From positions 1 to 64,000 of the forward strand of contig CAIVZM010000048.1 in the NCBI GenBank assembly GCA_903910385.1: a stretch of 64,000 bases of DNA. Direction: 5' to 3'. Made by a program: the position numbers and the translations under genes. Of this stretch, positions 17,605 through 26,922 are shown piece by piece. This DNA comes from an uncultured Armatimonadota bacterium. GTDB lineage: Bacteria > Armatimonadota > Armatimonadia > Armatimonadales > Armatimonadaceae. Under the pieces are notes generated by a model. The model saw only the letters and a program-made list of their open reading frames with translations. It was not told where the DNA came from and did not search any database. Within the stretch, counting starts at the first letter, position 1, and each line of letters opens with the position of its first letter.

Positions 17605-18066
17605 ATGACAGAAACCGGGCTCAGGTCGGGTGACACGGACTATTCCCCACGCTTCACAGCGGCGACCATCTCCAGTCGGGCGACCGAGGGGTTGCGGGGG
17701 TTGTGCATTTTATTCGCTTTTCTGCTGGCGGGCGAAGGTATGATATCGCTGTTGCATCTTCCGTTTCCCGGCTCTGTCATTGGCATGTTGCTTCTGACGG
17801 TGGCGTTACGGATTGGGATCGTGCGCCCGGAATGGATACGACTGACCGCCCGAACTTTGCTCTTTTTCCTGCCGTTGTTGTTTGTGCCTCTGTGCGTCAT
17901 TTTATTCCATCCTCCGGTGGCGACGGTTTCCGCTTTATTACGCTACGGGGTTTTGGGCTTGCTGGGAACGTTGATTCTGTTGCTGGGAACGCCGCTGTGC
18001 CTGTTTCTCCTTTTTTCCTTTGCGCTGGGGCGTCGGGAGGCGCGGCGTAGCGGGAAGCCCGAATGA
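17605..18066 (+). CDS. LrgA/CidA family membrane protein
   Basis: A 153-aa protein with four hydrophobic segments beginning after a polar N-terminus of about 27 residues. The family core is recognisable: GEGMISLLHLPFPGSVIGMLLL and FLPLLFVPLCVILF. LrgA/CidA proteins are holin-like; in firmicutes they modulate murein hydrolase activity and transport of small metabolites such as pyruvate. AGGGGG lies just before the ATG. The stop overlaps the LrgB start by four bases (ATGA), a standard coupled pair. Confidence 0.85.
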   Translation: MTETGLRSGDTDYSPRFTAATISSRATEGLRGLCILFAFLLAGEGMISLLHLPFPGSVIGMLLLTVALRIGIVRPEWIRLTARTLLFFLPLLFVPLCVILFHPPVATVSALLRYGVLGLLGTLILLLGTPLCLFLLFSFALGRREARRSGKPE

Positions 18067-18770
18067 GCGGAGTTCCGCTGTTCGTCACATTGACCGCGTA
18101 TGCGGCGGCGGTGGGGGCCTCCCTGCGCTGGCGCGGTTTGCGCTATATGCCGCCGGTGTTGATTGCGGCGGGGGCAGTCGCCATTTATCTGTACGTTTTG
18201 AAGATGGATATGGAAACGTACCGTAAGGCGGTGGAACCGTTGACTTTTCTGCTGGGGCCGTCCGTGGTGGCGCTGGCGTTGCCGATTCATGAGCAATCGG
18301 CGCTTTTGAAGCGTAAAGTCGGACTTTTTGCGGTCACAGCGATGTTTACTACCCTTTTCGGTTGCCTTCTGGGACTAATCTGGGGATTTTTTGCGTTACA
18401 GGATCAGACAATGGCGGTCGTACTGTCCGCACGAATGTCCACTTCTGCGGTTGCCGCCGCCACCGCGCATACGCTACTGGGCGATCCCGGCGGGCAAGAA
18501 GCCGGAGCCGTGGCGGGAAGTCTGGCGATTTTGACCGGAATCATCGGACCGATTCTGGGACCGACTCTCCTGACCCGTTTCGGAGTTCGCGATCCGATTG
18601 AGAGAGGGGCAATCATGGGAACGGTTGCGGGGGGATTAGGAACGGCGAAAGCGCTGGAGGAAGGGCCGGAAGCGGGCGCCGCCTCTGCGGTAGGGATGTG
18701 TCTGGCGGCAATCGCGACGGCGTTGTTATTGCCCGCCCTTTATTTTCTGGTGAAAAGCAGGTGGCAGTAG
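18063..18770 (+). CDS. LrgB/CidB family membrane protein
   Basis: A 235-aa protein with about six or seven membrane segments and the LrgB hallmarks: LLGPSVVALALPIHEQ in the first half and the small-residue-rich GTVAGGLGTAKAL near residue 190. It is the usual partner of LrgA, encoded immediately upstream with a four-base overlap. The pair forms an inner-membrane complex in species studied; the substrate in this organism cannot be told from sequence. Confidence 0.88.
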   Translation: MSGVPLFVTLTAYAAAVGASLRWRGLRYMPPVLIAAGAVAIYLYVLKMDMETYRKAVEPLTFLLGPSVVALALPIHEQSALLKRKVGLFAVTAMFTTLFGCLLGLIWGFFALQDQTMAVVLSARMSTSAVAAATAHTLLGDPGGQEAGAVAGSLAILTGIIGPILGPTLLTRFGVRDPIERGAIMGTVAGGLGTAKALEEGPEAGAASAVGMCLAAIATALLLPALYFLVKSRWQ

Positions 18771-18812
18771 AGCAGGGAACTGCCGTCGATACCGGGGATC
18801 GAGACCGTTTGC

Positions 18813-20012
18813 TTATGGGTTTGCGCGGATGCAGAAGGCGCGGATGACGGGCAGAAATTCTTCCCGTGAACACTGCGACACCGCCGTGTAACAGAAACCA
18901 TTCTGTGTCCAGACCACAATGCTATAGGCTTGATCTCGACTCTGGCGGGAGTAGCCGATGATACCCGGCGTGAGATGGACCAGATCCCAATCTTCTATGA
19001 GAGGGCGGGAATCGGAAGGGGAAGCCCCGGTGACATCTGCGACGAACAGGGAGATGGCGCGTGCGCCGTCGCTGTAGATCAGGTGCGTGACACGTTCCGA
19101 GCTCCCGGGGCGTGTTGCGAGAGGGCGAGCGACGCTCTGAAGACGAAAACCGTAGGCTTCCTGCGGCAGACCGAGACGGTCGGCTTCCGCGACCGGATGT
19201 TGTGATTTTGGGGTTGTCGCTGCAATGGTACGCGCCGTCACCGGAAAATCTGGGAGGAATTCATCCCGGCTGACCGAGGCGGGAAAGCTGACGCTGGTAA
19301 GCTGGAATCGTCGGATCAGGCGTCCCGACGACGAATACGTCTCGGTTTTGAGACTGCGGTCTGTCGCAGTATCGATCCATCGTTTTTCCCACAGGTATTC
19401 CTTACCGTTTTCTCCCTGAGCGGTGGTGACCAACAGGCGAGTGGGACGTCCCAGCAGAACGGCGGAATCTGGGACGAATTGAGGAAGCAGATGGGGAGGC
19501 GAACGGATTTCTTCGGTATCCGGCGCGACCTCCTTGCGTTGCAGGATTGTGTTACGATCTGGTTCGTACTGATAGTTCGTTTCGCCATCAGAAAGGACGA
19601 TACGACCTGCCGTCGCTTCCGGTTGCAGGTAGGTGTTACGGTATCGTCCTGCGCCGTCGGCGATAACATTGATCTCTGTGCGCTGTTCGGGCGCCCCCCC
19701 GGTATCTTCCCAGCGCGAAACGACGGCGCGTCCTCGGAAAGGAACCACGTAGCCTGCGCGAACGCTTCTTTCCCAGGCGATTGTCGCCGGATCGTTTGTA
19801 GCCGAGAGAGGTTTCGGGAGTCGGGCGGAATTAATCTGCCTGAGATTCGCGGCAAAAGGCGGTTGTGTGTAGCATCCAGACACTCCGATCCCTGTGAGAA
19901 TAGTTATCGTTGCCAGAAACGCGCTGTTCATAATCATTCTCGTTATAGTCCCCGCTGACAGGGGCGAGGGCAACCGTAAGGAACGGACGCGGATCGTGAA
20001 AGCAACGGACAT
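18813..20012 (-). CDS. RseB/MucB-like lipoprotein of a sigma-factor operon
   Basis: 399 aa as read. The ATG overlaps the stop of the anti-sigma gene (TGATG), so translation is probably coupled; alternatively Met26 or Met28 starts a compact signal. The segment from Met28 ends in lipobox VSGC (Cys47), giving an envelope lipoprotein. The mature protein shows a LolA/MucB-like beta sheet (VVPFRGRAVVSRW, YRNTYLQPEA, a linker, then a second domain with RLIYSDGARAISLFV-like strands) as in RseB. RseB-type proteins bind the anti-sigma factor outside the membrane and control its cleavage. The position third in the operon supports this role. Confidence 0.7.
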   Translation of the reverse strand: MSVAFTIRVRSLRLPSPLSAGTITRMIMNSAFLATITILTGIGVSGCYTQPPFAANLRQINSARLPKPLSATNDPATIAWERSVRAGYVVPFRGRAVVSRWEDTGGAPEQRTEINVIADGAGRYRNTYLQPEATAGRIVLSDGETNYQYEPDRNTILQRKEVAPDTEEIRSPPHLLPQFVPDSAVLLGRPTRLLVTTAQGENGKEYLWEKRWIDTATDRSLKTETYSSSGRLIRRFQLTSVSFPASVSRDEFLPDFPVTARTIAATTPKSQHPVAEADRLGLPQEAYGFRLQSVARPLATRPGSSERVTHLIYSDGARAISLFVADVTGASPSDSRPLIEDWDLVHLTPGIIGYSRQSRDQAYSIVVWTQNGFCYTAVSQCSREEFLPVIRAFCIRANP

Positions 20013-20629
20013 CAGAGATTTCCCGCTGCCGTTTCGTCCGCCACTTCCAGTAGTCCGGCGGTGGCGTTGGCGCTCCGGTCACGATGAGCGACGGGTTCTT
20101 CAAGCGAAAGAGTCGAACTGTGGGCGTCATGCAGACGTGTCAACAGATTCATCTCGGATGCATCGGGTAACAGGTCGGTCATTGCGCCGGTTTTGCCGTT
20201 CTGGCTTTGATCGGGCTGGCGGAAGGGCGTTGTGAGCGGTGAACCGGGTAACAGGAGACCGGCGACGATGATCGCCATCGCTCCGGCGGTCGCTATTGCG
20301 GGACGCCACGCCGGAAACCATCCGCCGGAAAGCAGGGGGCGTCCGACCCGATTTTCGCCACGTTGCGTCGCGGTTTCCAGTCGGGCGAACGTCCGAAGAC
20401 GCGCCATTTCCTGAATCTTCGCTTCGGGGAGCGGTAAGGTTGTGAGAGCGGATTTGATCTTGCTCAAATCGTCATAGTGACGACGGCAGGCGCTGCATTG
20501 GGTCAGATGACCGGCGATACGCCCGGCATCGGTGGCATTGAGATCATTATCCAGGAAACGAGACAACCGTTCCTGTGTGGTCTGGCAGATCGGCGGTACA
20601 TTCGTACTGGCGGCAGAGAAGTCGTTCAT
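20012..20629 (-). CDS. Zinc-finger anti-sigma factor
   Basis: A 205-aa single-pass membrane protein. The N-terminal anti-sigma domain has the ZAS motif His41-x3-Cys45-x2-Cys48, preceded by the helix TTQERLSRFLDNDL. One transmembrane helix follows at about 111-128, then a periplasmic tail. It should hold the ECF sigma factor encoded just upstream inactive until a signal arrives. The gene overlaps the sigma gene by four bases and touches the RseB-like gene downstream, giving one transcript of three proteins. Confidence 0.88.
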   Translation of the reverse strand: MNDFSAASTNVPPICQTTQERLSRFLDNDLNATDAGRIAGHLTQCSACRRHYDDLSKIKSALTTLPLPEAKIQEMARLRTFARLETATQRGENRVGRPLLSGGWFPAWRPAIATAGAMAIIVAGLLLPGSPLTTPFRQPDQSQNGKTGAMTDLLPDASEMNLLTRLHDAHSSTLSLEEPVAHRDRSANATAGLLEVADETAAGNL

Positions 20630-21273
20630 AATTTTTTCGTTCCTTTCTCTGTGCGCTTTTCGGTTCCTTGTATGGTTCCTTGTATGGTTCCTTCTATCGT
20701 TCGCCGCATCATGGCGCGACCGCGACTGATTCGGGATCGTACGGTGCCGATAGGAACATGGAGCGTATCCGCTATTTCCTGATACTCCATCTGTTCGACA
20801 TCGCAGAGGAGGATCGCCGCCCGGAAATCTTCGGGCAGGGCGTCCAGCGCCCGTTGGATGTCTTCGGAGTAGATGTTTTTGAGGAGGAGGCTTTCTGGAT
20901 TTGCGGTGGCGTCGGAAATATCCCTGCTATGCGTTTCGCCTTCCAGATCGTTCCAACCGGCATCCAGACTATCTGCGCGTCGGACTTTGGCGCGTCTCGC
21001 CATATCGATCCGATTGGTGGTTAGAATCCGGAACATCCATCGGTCGAAGCCCTCGCCTCGATAGCGGTCAAAGATTCGGAAGGCTTCCAGAAGGCTGTCG
21101 GAAAGCAAATCTTCCGCATCGTCGGCATTTCCGCACAGACGGTAGGCGTAGCGATAGAAGCGGTCCCAATCTCTGGCGACCATGGTCTCGAAGGCGACAA
21201 GACGATTGTCTTCCGCCGTTCGTTTCTTCGTCCCAAATTTCCAACCGGTTAATGTCATTGCCGCACTCATCAT
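20626..21273 (-). CDS. ECF-type RNA polymerase sigma factor
   Basis: A 215-aa protein with sigma region 2 (about 28-95; GNADDAEDLLSDSLLEAF, RFR-like FDRWMFRILTTNRID) and region 4 with a helix-turn-helix (about 150-195; YQEIADTLHVPIGTVRSRI SRGRA). The last 20 or so residues are a repetitive, basic tail (GTIQGT, GTEKRT, GTKK) encoded by 12-bp tandem repeats. Its operon contains its own anti-sigma factor and an RseB-like sensor, so it probably answers an envelope signal. AGGAA precedes the start. Confidence 0.9.
   Translation of the reverse strand: MMSAAMTLTGWKFGTKKRTAEDNRLVAFETMVARDWDRFYRYAYRLCGNADDAEDLLSDSLLEAFRIFDRYRGEGFDRWMFRILTTNRIDMARRAKVRRADSLDAGWNDLEGETHSRDISDATANPESLLLKNIYSEDIQRALDALPEDFRAAILLCDVEQMEYQEIADTLHVPIGTVRSRISRGRAMMRRTIEGTIQGTIQGTEKRTEKGTKKL
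20662..20697 (-). repeat. 12-bp tandem repeats in the 3' end of the sigma gene
   Basis: GGTTCCTTGTAT occurs at 20662-20673 and 20674-20685, and GGTTCCTTCTAT at 20686-20697. Being a multiple of three, copy-number change would lengthen or shorten the protein tail by four residues without a frameshift. Confidence 0.85.
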
Positions 21274-21375
21274 GTCGGCGTTTCCTCATCGCTTTCCAAA
21301 ATAAACGGTGAAACTGCGATGAAAGGAAAGCGCGTCAGAATCGCAAGAAGTTCCCCGGAAACTTCGGAAACGGAA

Positions 21376-21990
21376 TCATCCGATGCCCAGGGCTTTCATC
21401 ACACGCTTTCCATGATGAATGGCGATGCGAATGAGGTAAACGCAGAGAACTAGAAACAGCGCCGCCAGCGCAAAGGCGATAAGCGGTATCCATACCGCCA
21501 GACCAATGCCTCCGAGCGAAAGAAAGTCCTCGCCCAGTGACATACCCAGATTGACTGTCCCGCCATGAACCGGCGCGGCGGCGGTGGATTGGAGGCGCGT
21601 GAGGGCTTTCGCGGTATGAACTGTGAGGGCAGTTCCCCCGCCGAGAACGACGCCGAGAACGGTCGCCCAGGTCGGGTCTTGCGGATTGATCAGCGAGGCG
21701 GCGACCAGCGCCCCGGCAATCGGACGAGCGAACGTCCCGATGGTATCGAGAAACTGATCGACGGCGATGATCTTGTCGCCCAGAATTTCAATGACAGTAG
21801 CGACTCCCAGAATCGTCAATAATGGCGTTGATGTCAGGAAAGCGAAGTTTTCGTTGAGCGGAATATGGCTGAATCGCGCCAGTAGGCCAACGCATAGCAA
21901 CGGCAACCAGGCGCGTAACCCTGCGCATGCTGCAAGACTGACTCCCATCATCAATTGCAGGGCAAGTTGACCTGCGGCGTTCACATCCAT
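21376..21990 (-). CDS. DUF4126 membrane protein
   Basis: A 204-aa protein with about five or six hydrophobic segments. The ordering matches DUF4126: a first helix with GVSLAACAGLRAWLPLL, then EILGDKIIAVDQFLDTI, RPIAGALVAAS, and a Gly-rich GVVLGGGTALTVHTAKALTR. The function of the family is unknown; the conserved Asp/Lys/Asp pattern in the second helix (GDKIxxxDxxLD) suggests ion or small-molecule handling, but that is a guess. GGAGAG lies before the ATG. It is read in the same direction as the sigma operon but 102 bp away. Confidence 0.8.
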   Translation of the reverse strand: MDVNAAGQLALQLMMGVSLAACAGLRAWLPLLCVGLLARFSHIPLNENFAFLTSTPLLTILGVATVIEILGDKIIAVDQFLDTIGTFARPIAGALVAASLINPQDPTWATVLGVVLGGGTALTVHTAKALTRLQSTAAAPVHGGTVNLGMSLGEDFLSLGGIGLAVWIPLIAFALAALFLVLCVYLIRIAIHHGKRVMKALGIG

Positions 21991-22079
21991 ATTTTCTTTC
22001 TCTCCTTATCCGATGCTTCCTATCGAGTATGAATAATCAATTTCCGATTAAAGGAATCTTGCTCGCTTGGAAATGTTCC

Positions 22080-25001
22080 TTACCCGGTGCTTTGCATGGC
22101 GGCGGCGATTCCGGTGATAGACAACAGGATGGCTTCGTTCCAGGTCGGCTTTTCGCCTTCCGATTCCTGAGCGTCCATCAGGGCGACCTGTAAAAGGGAG
22201 AGCGGGGCGACGGCGGGGTTGCGCAGAGCGACCGTATTACGCACGACGCTGGCATGGGTCATCAACTGTGTCTGACTGGTCAAGTCGAGAACGTGGTTCA
22301 CTGTCCGCGCATGTTCCTCCGATATCAGAGTATGGAATTTTTTGCCAATGCGCTCCTCGCCGATGCGTTTCAGACGAGCGGCGTACCAAACGGCGGTCGA
22401 AAGATGGGCGCGGGTCAATTCCAGTTGGGCATTATCGATGACGGCGCGGAAGAAACGCCAGTTCTGGTACATCTCCTTGAGCAGGTCCGCATTCTGCGGA
22501 TTCTCCGCGACAAACTGTTCCAGCGCTACGCCGAGGCCATACCAACCGGGAACGACATAGCGACACTGCACCCAGGCGAAGACCCAGGGGATCGCCCGGA
22601 GATCATCGACCGTAGCGAGTTTCGATCCCGAACGAGAGACCGGGCGCGACGCGATAGGAAGGCGACTGATATATTTGATTGGGGTCGCTTCGGCATAGAA
22701 TTGCCAGAATTCCGGGTCGTCATGCACCATCTGACGGTAGATTTCACGCGAATTCGCCGCCATGCTGCGCATTGCGGTCAGCCATTCCTCAGGTTCGACA
22801 TTTTCAGCGGCTTTCTGCGTTCGGGCGGGAGAAACGGCGATCAGTGAGGCATTGACGATCTGTTCGAGGTGGCGGTGAGCGATGGGCGGCAGTCCGTAGC
22901 GGAACGAGATGACTTCGCCCTGCTCGGTGAAGCGGATACTCCCGTTGAACGCGCCCGGCGGTTGCGACAGGATAGCGCGATTCGCTCGTCCGCCGCCGCG
23001 TCCCACCGTGCCGCCGCGCCCATGAAAGAAGCGTAGCCGGACATGGTTTTCCTCGCAGGCGTGCGCGAGACGAGATTGAGTATCCTGTAGCGCCCAGTTC
23101 GCCGCCAGAAATCCGCCATCTTTGGACGAGTCGGAGTAACCGAGCATGATTTCCTGGAAATCGCCGCGCGTTTTCAGATGTCGGGCATATTCCGGCGAGG
23201 CGAAGATGGCGCGCATCAGGGTATCGCTACGGTGTAAATCGTCAATCGTTTCGAACAGGGGGACGATATCGAGTTCTGACTTCAATTGGTCGCTGTCATG
23301 CCAGAGCAGCAGACCCGCTTCCTTGGCGAGCAAGAGCGGTTCCAGCATATCGCTGACGGCATGGGTCATAGAAATGATATAGCAGATTACCGATTTATCA
23401 GATAGGCGATGACGGGATGCACGAATAACATCAAAGACGCGCAAGACATCCCGTGTTTTCGGTGAGAGGTCGGCGTCCCGATGTACCAGAGGGCGTGGAT
23501 TCCGGATCTCACGGGCGAGGATAGCGAGTTTTTCCTCTTCCGGAAGCAAGGAATAATCGGAGTCTGGCGGGAGAATGTTGGCGACTCGGAAGATTTCAGT
23601 CAGCGCCTTTGCGTGCTCATCGCTATGCTGGCGAATGTCCAGAGCGGCAAGATGAAACCCGAAGGTATGGGTTTGCGCGATCAGGTCTGCGACGATTCCT
23701 TCGTCGGCGACATCGGCTGCTTTGTTGCGCCGAAGCGTATCCTGCAAAAGCTGGAGATCGGCGAGGAAGGCTTCGGCGTCCGGGTACGCCCAGTCTTCGT
23801 CACTGGCGGTGGGAAGATCGCCGGAGAGCGCTTCCGCCACTTTGGTATCGGTGACCAGATTGGCGGTGGCGCGGAGGGTGGCGGCGAGTCGCTCCTGTAT
23901 AAAGAGCAGTTTCAGGACATAAGGCTCCGCCGCGTGACGCGACAGACGCACCGGACTGAGGGGAACCTCGACGCGGTCTTTGTCCAGCGATTCCCGCAAG
24001 GGGTCGTCCTGCGGAACATTGCGGTCACCGAGGGTAAGGTCGCGGCGCAGGGAATCGATGCGGGAAACATAAAACTCCAGAATCAGACGGCGATGTTCCA
24101 GCAGAGTGCGCCAGGTTACTTCCGGCGTGACGTTGGGATTGCCATCCCGGTCGCCCCCTACCCAGGAGCGATAGGTCAGGAAGGGTGGGATATCAAAAGT
24201 GTGTCCGGGATAGGCGACTGCAAGAGCGGCGCGTACATCGGCATGAAGCCAGGCGACAACATCGAAGATGCTGCGTTCAAAGAAGAACAGCGCATTTCGC
24301 GCTTCTTCCGGGACGGTGATCGTGGTGGCGCGGATTTCGTCGGTCTGCCAGAGTTCGATGAGGGCGCGGCGCATTTCCGCTTCCGCTTGGCCCCGGTCGG
24401 AAAGGGGCGAATCCAGAGAAACCACCGAGGGCGGGGCGGCGCGTTCGGCAAGGCAGACGGCGATACGCTGTAATTTGCTGAGCACGGAGCGCCGTCGCGC
24501 TTCGGTGGGATGGGCGGTGAGTGTCGGGCAGATATCCACTTTTTTCAGGAGAGCCTGCATCTGATCTGCGGTGACTCCTTGCGCCCGAAGCTGGGCTATC
24601 GCCTCTGCAATAGATTCCTGACGCGGCTTTCCCGCCGCCTTTTCGCCTCGTTCCCGGTTGACGCGCACAATCTCTTTTTGCTCCGCCGTATTCAACAACT
24701 GAAACAGTACGGTAAAGGCGCGGAGCAGTCGCGCCGCCGTCGCGGGCGTCCCCAGTTCGGGAATGACTTTTGTCAATTTGCCGGGGTCTGCGTCGTCTGA
24801 GTGGGCATAGGCGATCAGTTCCTGAGCAAGTCGTGTCAGATCATCGCCTTCCTGTTCGCGCAAAGTCTCGCCAAGCATTCGATCCAGCAGGAGAATATCG
24901 GAAGTCAGCGCTTCGGAGAGTTGACATTCTTGCGGTTTCAGACCAAGAAACGGGAGCGGAAGCAGCGATGTACCGGACGAAGGCGAGGCGATATCGTTCA
25001 T
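22080..25001 (-). CDS. ppc: Phosphoenolpyruvate carboxylase
   Basis: Carboxylates phosphoenolpyruvate with bicarbonate to oxaloacetate, refilling the citric acid cycle. At 973 aa it is slightly longer than the E. coli enzyme. The catalytic His is His164 in TAHPTEARRRS. The second signature FHGRGGTVGRGGGR, with the mobile catalytic loop, is near residue 660, and the metal region GGDRDGNPNVT is near 280. The C-terminus ends in NEAILLSITGIAAAMQSTG, matching the family's terminal SxNGIAAGMRNTG that binds allosteric aspartate. It presumably balances PckA encoded 7 kb away. Its promoter appears leaderless. Confidence 0.97.
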   Translation of the reverse strand: MNDIASPSSGTSLLPLPFLGLKPQECQLSEALTSDILLLDRMLGETLREQEGDDLTRLAQELIAYAHSDDADPGKLTKVIPELGTPATAARLLRAFTVLFQLLNTAEQKEIVRVNRERGEKAAGKPRQESIAEAIAQLRAQGVTADQMQALLKKVDICPTLTAHPTEARRRSVLSKLQRIAVCLAERAAPPSVVSLDSPLSDRGQAEAEMRRALIELWQTDEIRATTITVPEEARNALFFFERSIFDVVAWLHADVRAALAVAYPGHTFDIPPFLTYRSWVGGDRDGNPNVTPEVTWRTLLEHRRLILEFYVSRIDSLRRDLTLGDRNVPQDDPLRESLDKDRVEVPLSPVRLSRHAAEPYVLKLLFIQERLAATLRATANLVTDTKVAEALSGDLPTASDEDWAYPDAEAFLADLQLLQDTLRRNKAADVADEGIVADLIAQTHTFGFHLAALDIRQHSDEHAKALTEIFRVANILPPDSDYSLLPEEEKLAILAREIRNPRPLVHRDADLSPKTRDVLRVFDVIRASRHRLSDKSVICYIISMTHAVSDMLEPLLLAKEAGLLLWHDSDQLKSELDIVPLFETIDDLHRSDTLMRAIFASPEYARHLKTRGDFQEIMLGYSDSSKDGGFLAANWALQDTQSRLAHACEENHVRLRFFHGRGGTVGRGGGRANRAILSQPPGAFNGSIRFTEQGEVISFRYGLPPIAHRHLEQIVNASLIAVSPARTQKAAENVEPEEWLTAMRSMAANSREIYRQMVHDDPEFWQFYAEATPIKYISRLPIASRPVSRSGSKLATVDDLRAIPWVFAWVQCRYVVPGWYGLGVALEQFVAENPQNADLLKEMYQNWRFFRAVIDNAQLELTRAHLSTAVWYAARLKRIGEERIGKKFHTLISEEHARTVNHVLDLTSQTQLMTHASVVRNTVALRNPAVAPLSLLQVALMDAQESEGEKPTWNEAILLSITGIAAAMQSTG

Positions 25002-25008
25002 AGCCCCT

Positions 25009-25014
25009 ATTTTA
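25009..25014 (-). promoter_or_regulatory. Leaderless-type -10 box of ppc
   Basis: Read on the minus strand, TAAAAT ends seven bases before the ATG at 25001. The intervening AGGGGCT places AGGGG too close to the ATG to serve as a normal ribosome site. Confidence 0.4.
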
Positions 25015-25239
25015 GCGTTAAAATCGTCTGTCGTATAGATGCCCGCTGTGCGAGCGCAACCTCCGGGAGGGGTAGTGCGTCAAAATGATGTCGCTGATGT
25101 CAGCCCGCCGTTTGTGAACAGTTCTCATAGGGAGAGCGCCGGGCGCCGCTTTACGGCAGGGTGTGGGAACCGGCGATCCATCACAGACGATAGAGGATAA
25201 AACCGCGACAGGGGCGCGGCGCAAAGGAGTTTGAAAAAG

Positions 25240-25419
25240 ATGTTACGGAATAAAATGGGCGATATGTTGCAACTCGGGGTAGCGCTGGTGATTCTGGGCG
25301 TAGTAGTTCATCTTGCCCTTGCGCTGGCATCGGTCATGCTGCCTCTGGCGCATCTGGCGATTTTCGTGGGCGTCGTGCTGGCGATCATCGGTCTGGTCGT
25401 ACCGGGCAAAAAGTTCTGA
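25240..25419 (+). CDS. Small two-helix membrane protein
   Basis: A 59-aa protein of two hydrophobic segments (about residues 10-28 and 31-54) ending in a basic VPGKKF tail. AGGAG about 11 bases upstream of the ATG at 25240 supports that start over the TTG at 25231, which is too close to the site. I recognise no family. It stands alone with its own terminator between two minus-strand genes, so it is a monocistronic unit. Confidence 0.65.
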   Translation: MLRNKMGDMLQLGVALVILGVVVHLALALASVMLPLAHLAIFVGVVLAIIGLVVPGKKF

Positions 25420-25435
25420 TAGCAAAACGGAAAAG

Positions 25436-25478
25436 GCGCTGACGTGGAAACGATAATATTCCGCGTCAGCGCTTTTTT
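25436..25478 (+). terminator. Intrinsic terminator after the small membrane protein
   Basis: GCGCTGACGTGG (25436-25447) pairs with CCGCGTCAGCGC (25461-25472) over 12 bp with one G-U pair, followed by six T. Confidence 0.9.
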
Positions 25479-25497
25479 GCGTTGTGATGTTCCGTGA

Positions 25498-26859
25498 TTA
25501 ACGTCTTTTGCCGGTATAGGCGACGCGCCAGATGGAACCGGATGAGTCGTCGGAGAAGAGCAGGGCGCCATCTCGTGCGACGGTGACGCCTACCGGGCGA
25601 CCCCAGACATTTTTATCGTCGGCGACCATGCCGGTAGCGAAATCGACAAATTCGCCTTTCGCTTTTCCTTTACCGTCCACCGGAACGAAAACGACTTTGT
25701 AACCAGTGCGCTTGGCGCGGTTCCAGGAGCCGTGCTGCGCGGCGAAAATCCCGCCCTGATATTCTTTCGGGAAGGCGTTCGCGTTGTAGAATGTCAGGCA
25801 GAGCGAGGCGTAATGCGGCTGTAGCAGGACATCGGGGACAAGGACTTTATCCCGGAGATCAGGACGCTCGCCCGCCTTACGGGGGTCTTCATTCTTGCCC
25901 ATGTAATACCAGGGCCATCCGTAGAATCCGCCGTCCTTGACACTGGTAATATAGTCAGGAACCAGGTCATCGCCGAGTCCATCACGCTCATTGACGGAAG
26001 TCCAGAGCGTCCCGGTGCGGGGATCGACAGCGAGACCAACAGGGTTACGGATGCCGGCAGCGAAGATGCGTCGATCTTTGCCATCCGGCGTAAATTCCCA
26101 GATCAGTGCGCGTTCCGCCTCAATACCCAGTTTTTCCTGATTGACATTGGTGAAAGAGCCGACGGAGACATACATCTTCTTGCCATCGTTCGAGAATGCT
26201 ACATCACGAGTCCAGTGTCCGCCACCGCGTAATTGACCGCCACCGGAGATATTGTCGGTAATCAATTCGGGTTTTGCGGATGTGCTGAGGTCACCGGAAC
26301 GGTAGGGAATACGGACGATGGAATCGGTATTACCGACATAGAGCCACTGCGGATTTGCGCCCGCCGGATAAAACGCCAGACCAAAAGGCTTGTTCAATCC
26401 GGTAGCGAAGGTTTGATTCACTTCCGGTTTGCCGTCCCCATCAGAATCGCGTAACACCTGAATCTGCCCCGGATTGCTCGAGGCGACAAAAATATCGCCA
26501 TTGGGCGCAGTAATAATCTTGCGGGGATTGTCAAGGTTATTAGCGAAAAGCGATGCTGTGAATCCTTCTGGAACTTTAGGCAACGCTCCTTCCGGGCGGG
26601 CGGTTCCCTGTGGGCCGTTATCGGTGGAAGTCGTTGCAAAAGGGGCGGGGAGATCTGCGGCGGTAATCCGTCGCCGCGTTCCCGGCGCATCAGTCGTATA
26701 ATCTCCAAAAGCCGCTTTTCCCGTCAGGGGCGCCGCAGACGTTCCTGTTCCGGGAGTGGCAGGAATGAGATCGACGGATTTCGAATTGGCGCCGCATGCC
26801 GCTGCAATGGTCAAACCTGCCGCCGCCAGCGTCAGCGACGTAAACACTACCTTATTCAT
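25498..26859 (-). CDS. Glucose/sorbosone dehydrogenase-like propeller protein
   Basis: About 453 aa. An N-terminal hydrophobic segment ends in IAAAC, a likely lipobox. From residue about 100 the protein is a six-bladed propeller of the soluble glucose/sorbosone dehydrogenase type: VPEGFTASLFANNLDNPRKI, GLAFYP, WTRDVAFSNDGKKMYVSVGS, AAGIRNPVGLAVDPRTGTLW, and NERDGLGDDLVPDY, which carries calcium and PQQ-site residues. Relatives oxidise sugar aldehydes with PQQ outside the inner membrane, but many are uncharacterised. A GTG one codon earlier is an alternative start. Confidence 0.82.
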   Translation of the reverse strand: MNKVVFTSLTLAAAGLTIAAACGANSKSVDLIPATPGTGTSAAPLTGKAAFGDYTTDAPGTRRRITAADLPAPFATTSTDNGPQGTARPEGALPKVPEGFTASLFANNLDNPRKIITAPNGDIFVASSNPGQIQVLRDSDGDGKPEVNQTFATGLNKPFGLAFYPAGANPQWLYVGNTDSIVRIPYRSGDLSTSAKPELITDNISGGGQLRGGGHWTRDVAFSNDGKKMYVSVGSFTNVNQEKLGIEAERALIWEFTPDGKDRRIFAAGIRNPVGLAVDPRTGTLWTSVNERDGLGDDLVPDYITSVKDGGFYGWPWYYMGKNEDPRKAGERPDLRDKVLVPDVLLQPHYASLCLTFYNANAFPKEYQGGIFAAQHGSWNRAKRTGYKVVFVPVDGKGKAKGEFVDFATGMVADDKNVWGRPVGVTVARDGALLFSDDSSGSIWRVAYTGKRR

Positions 26860-26922
26860 CACGCTTGATTGTTCCGCATCTATAGAAAATTTTGTTGGTA
26901 CGCACTGAGAGCGACCAACAAT

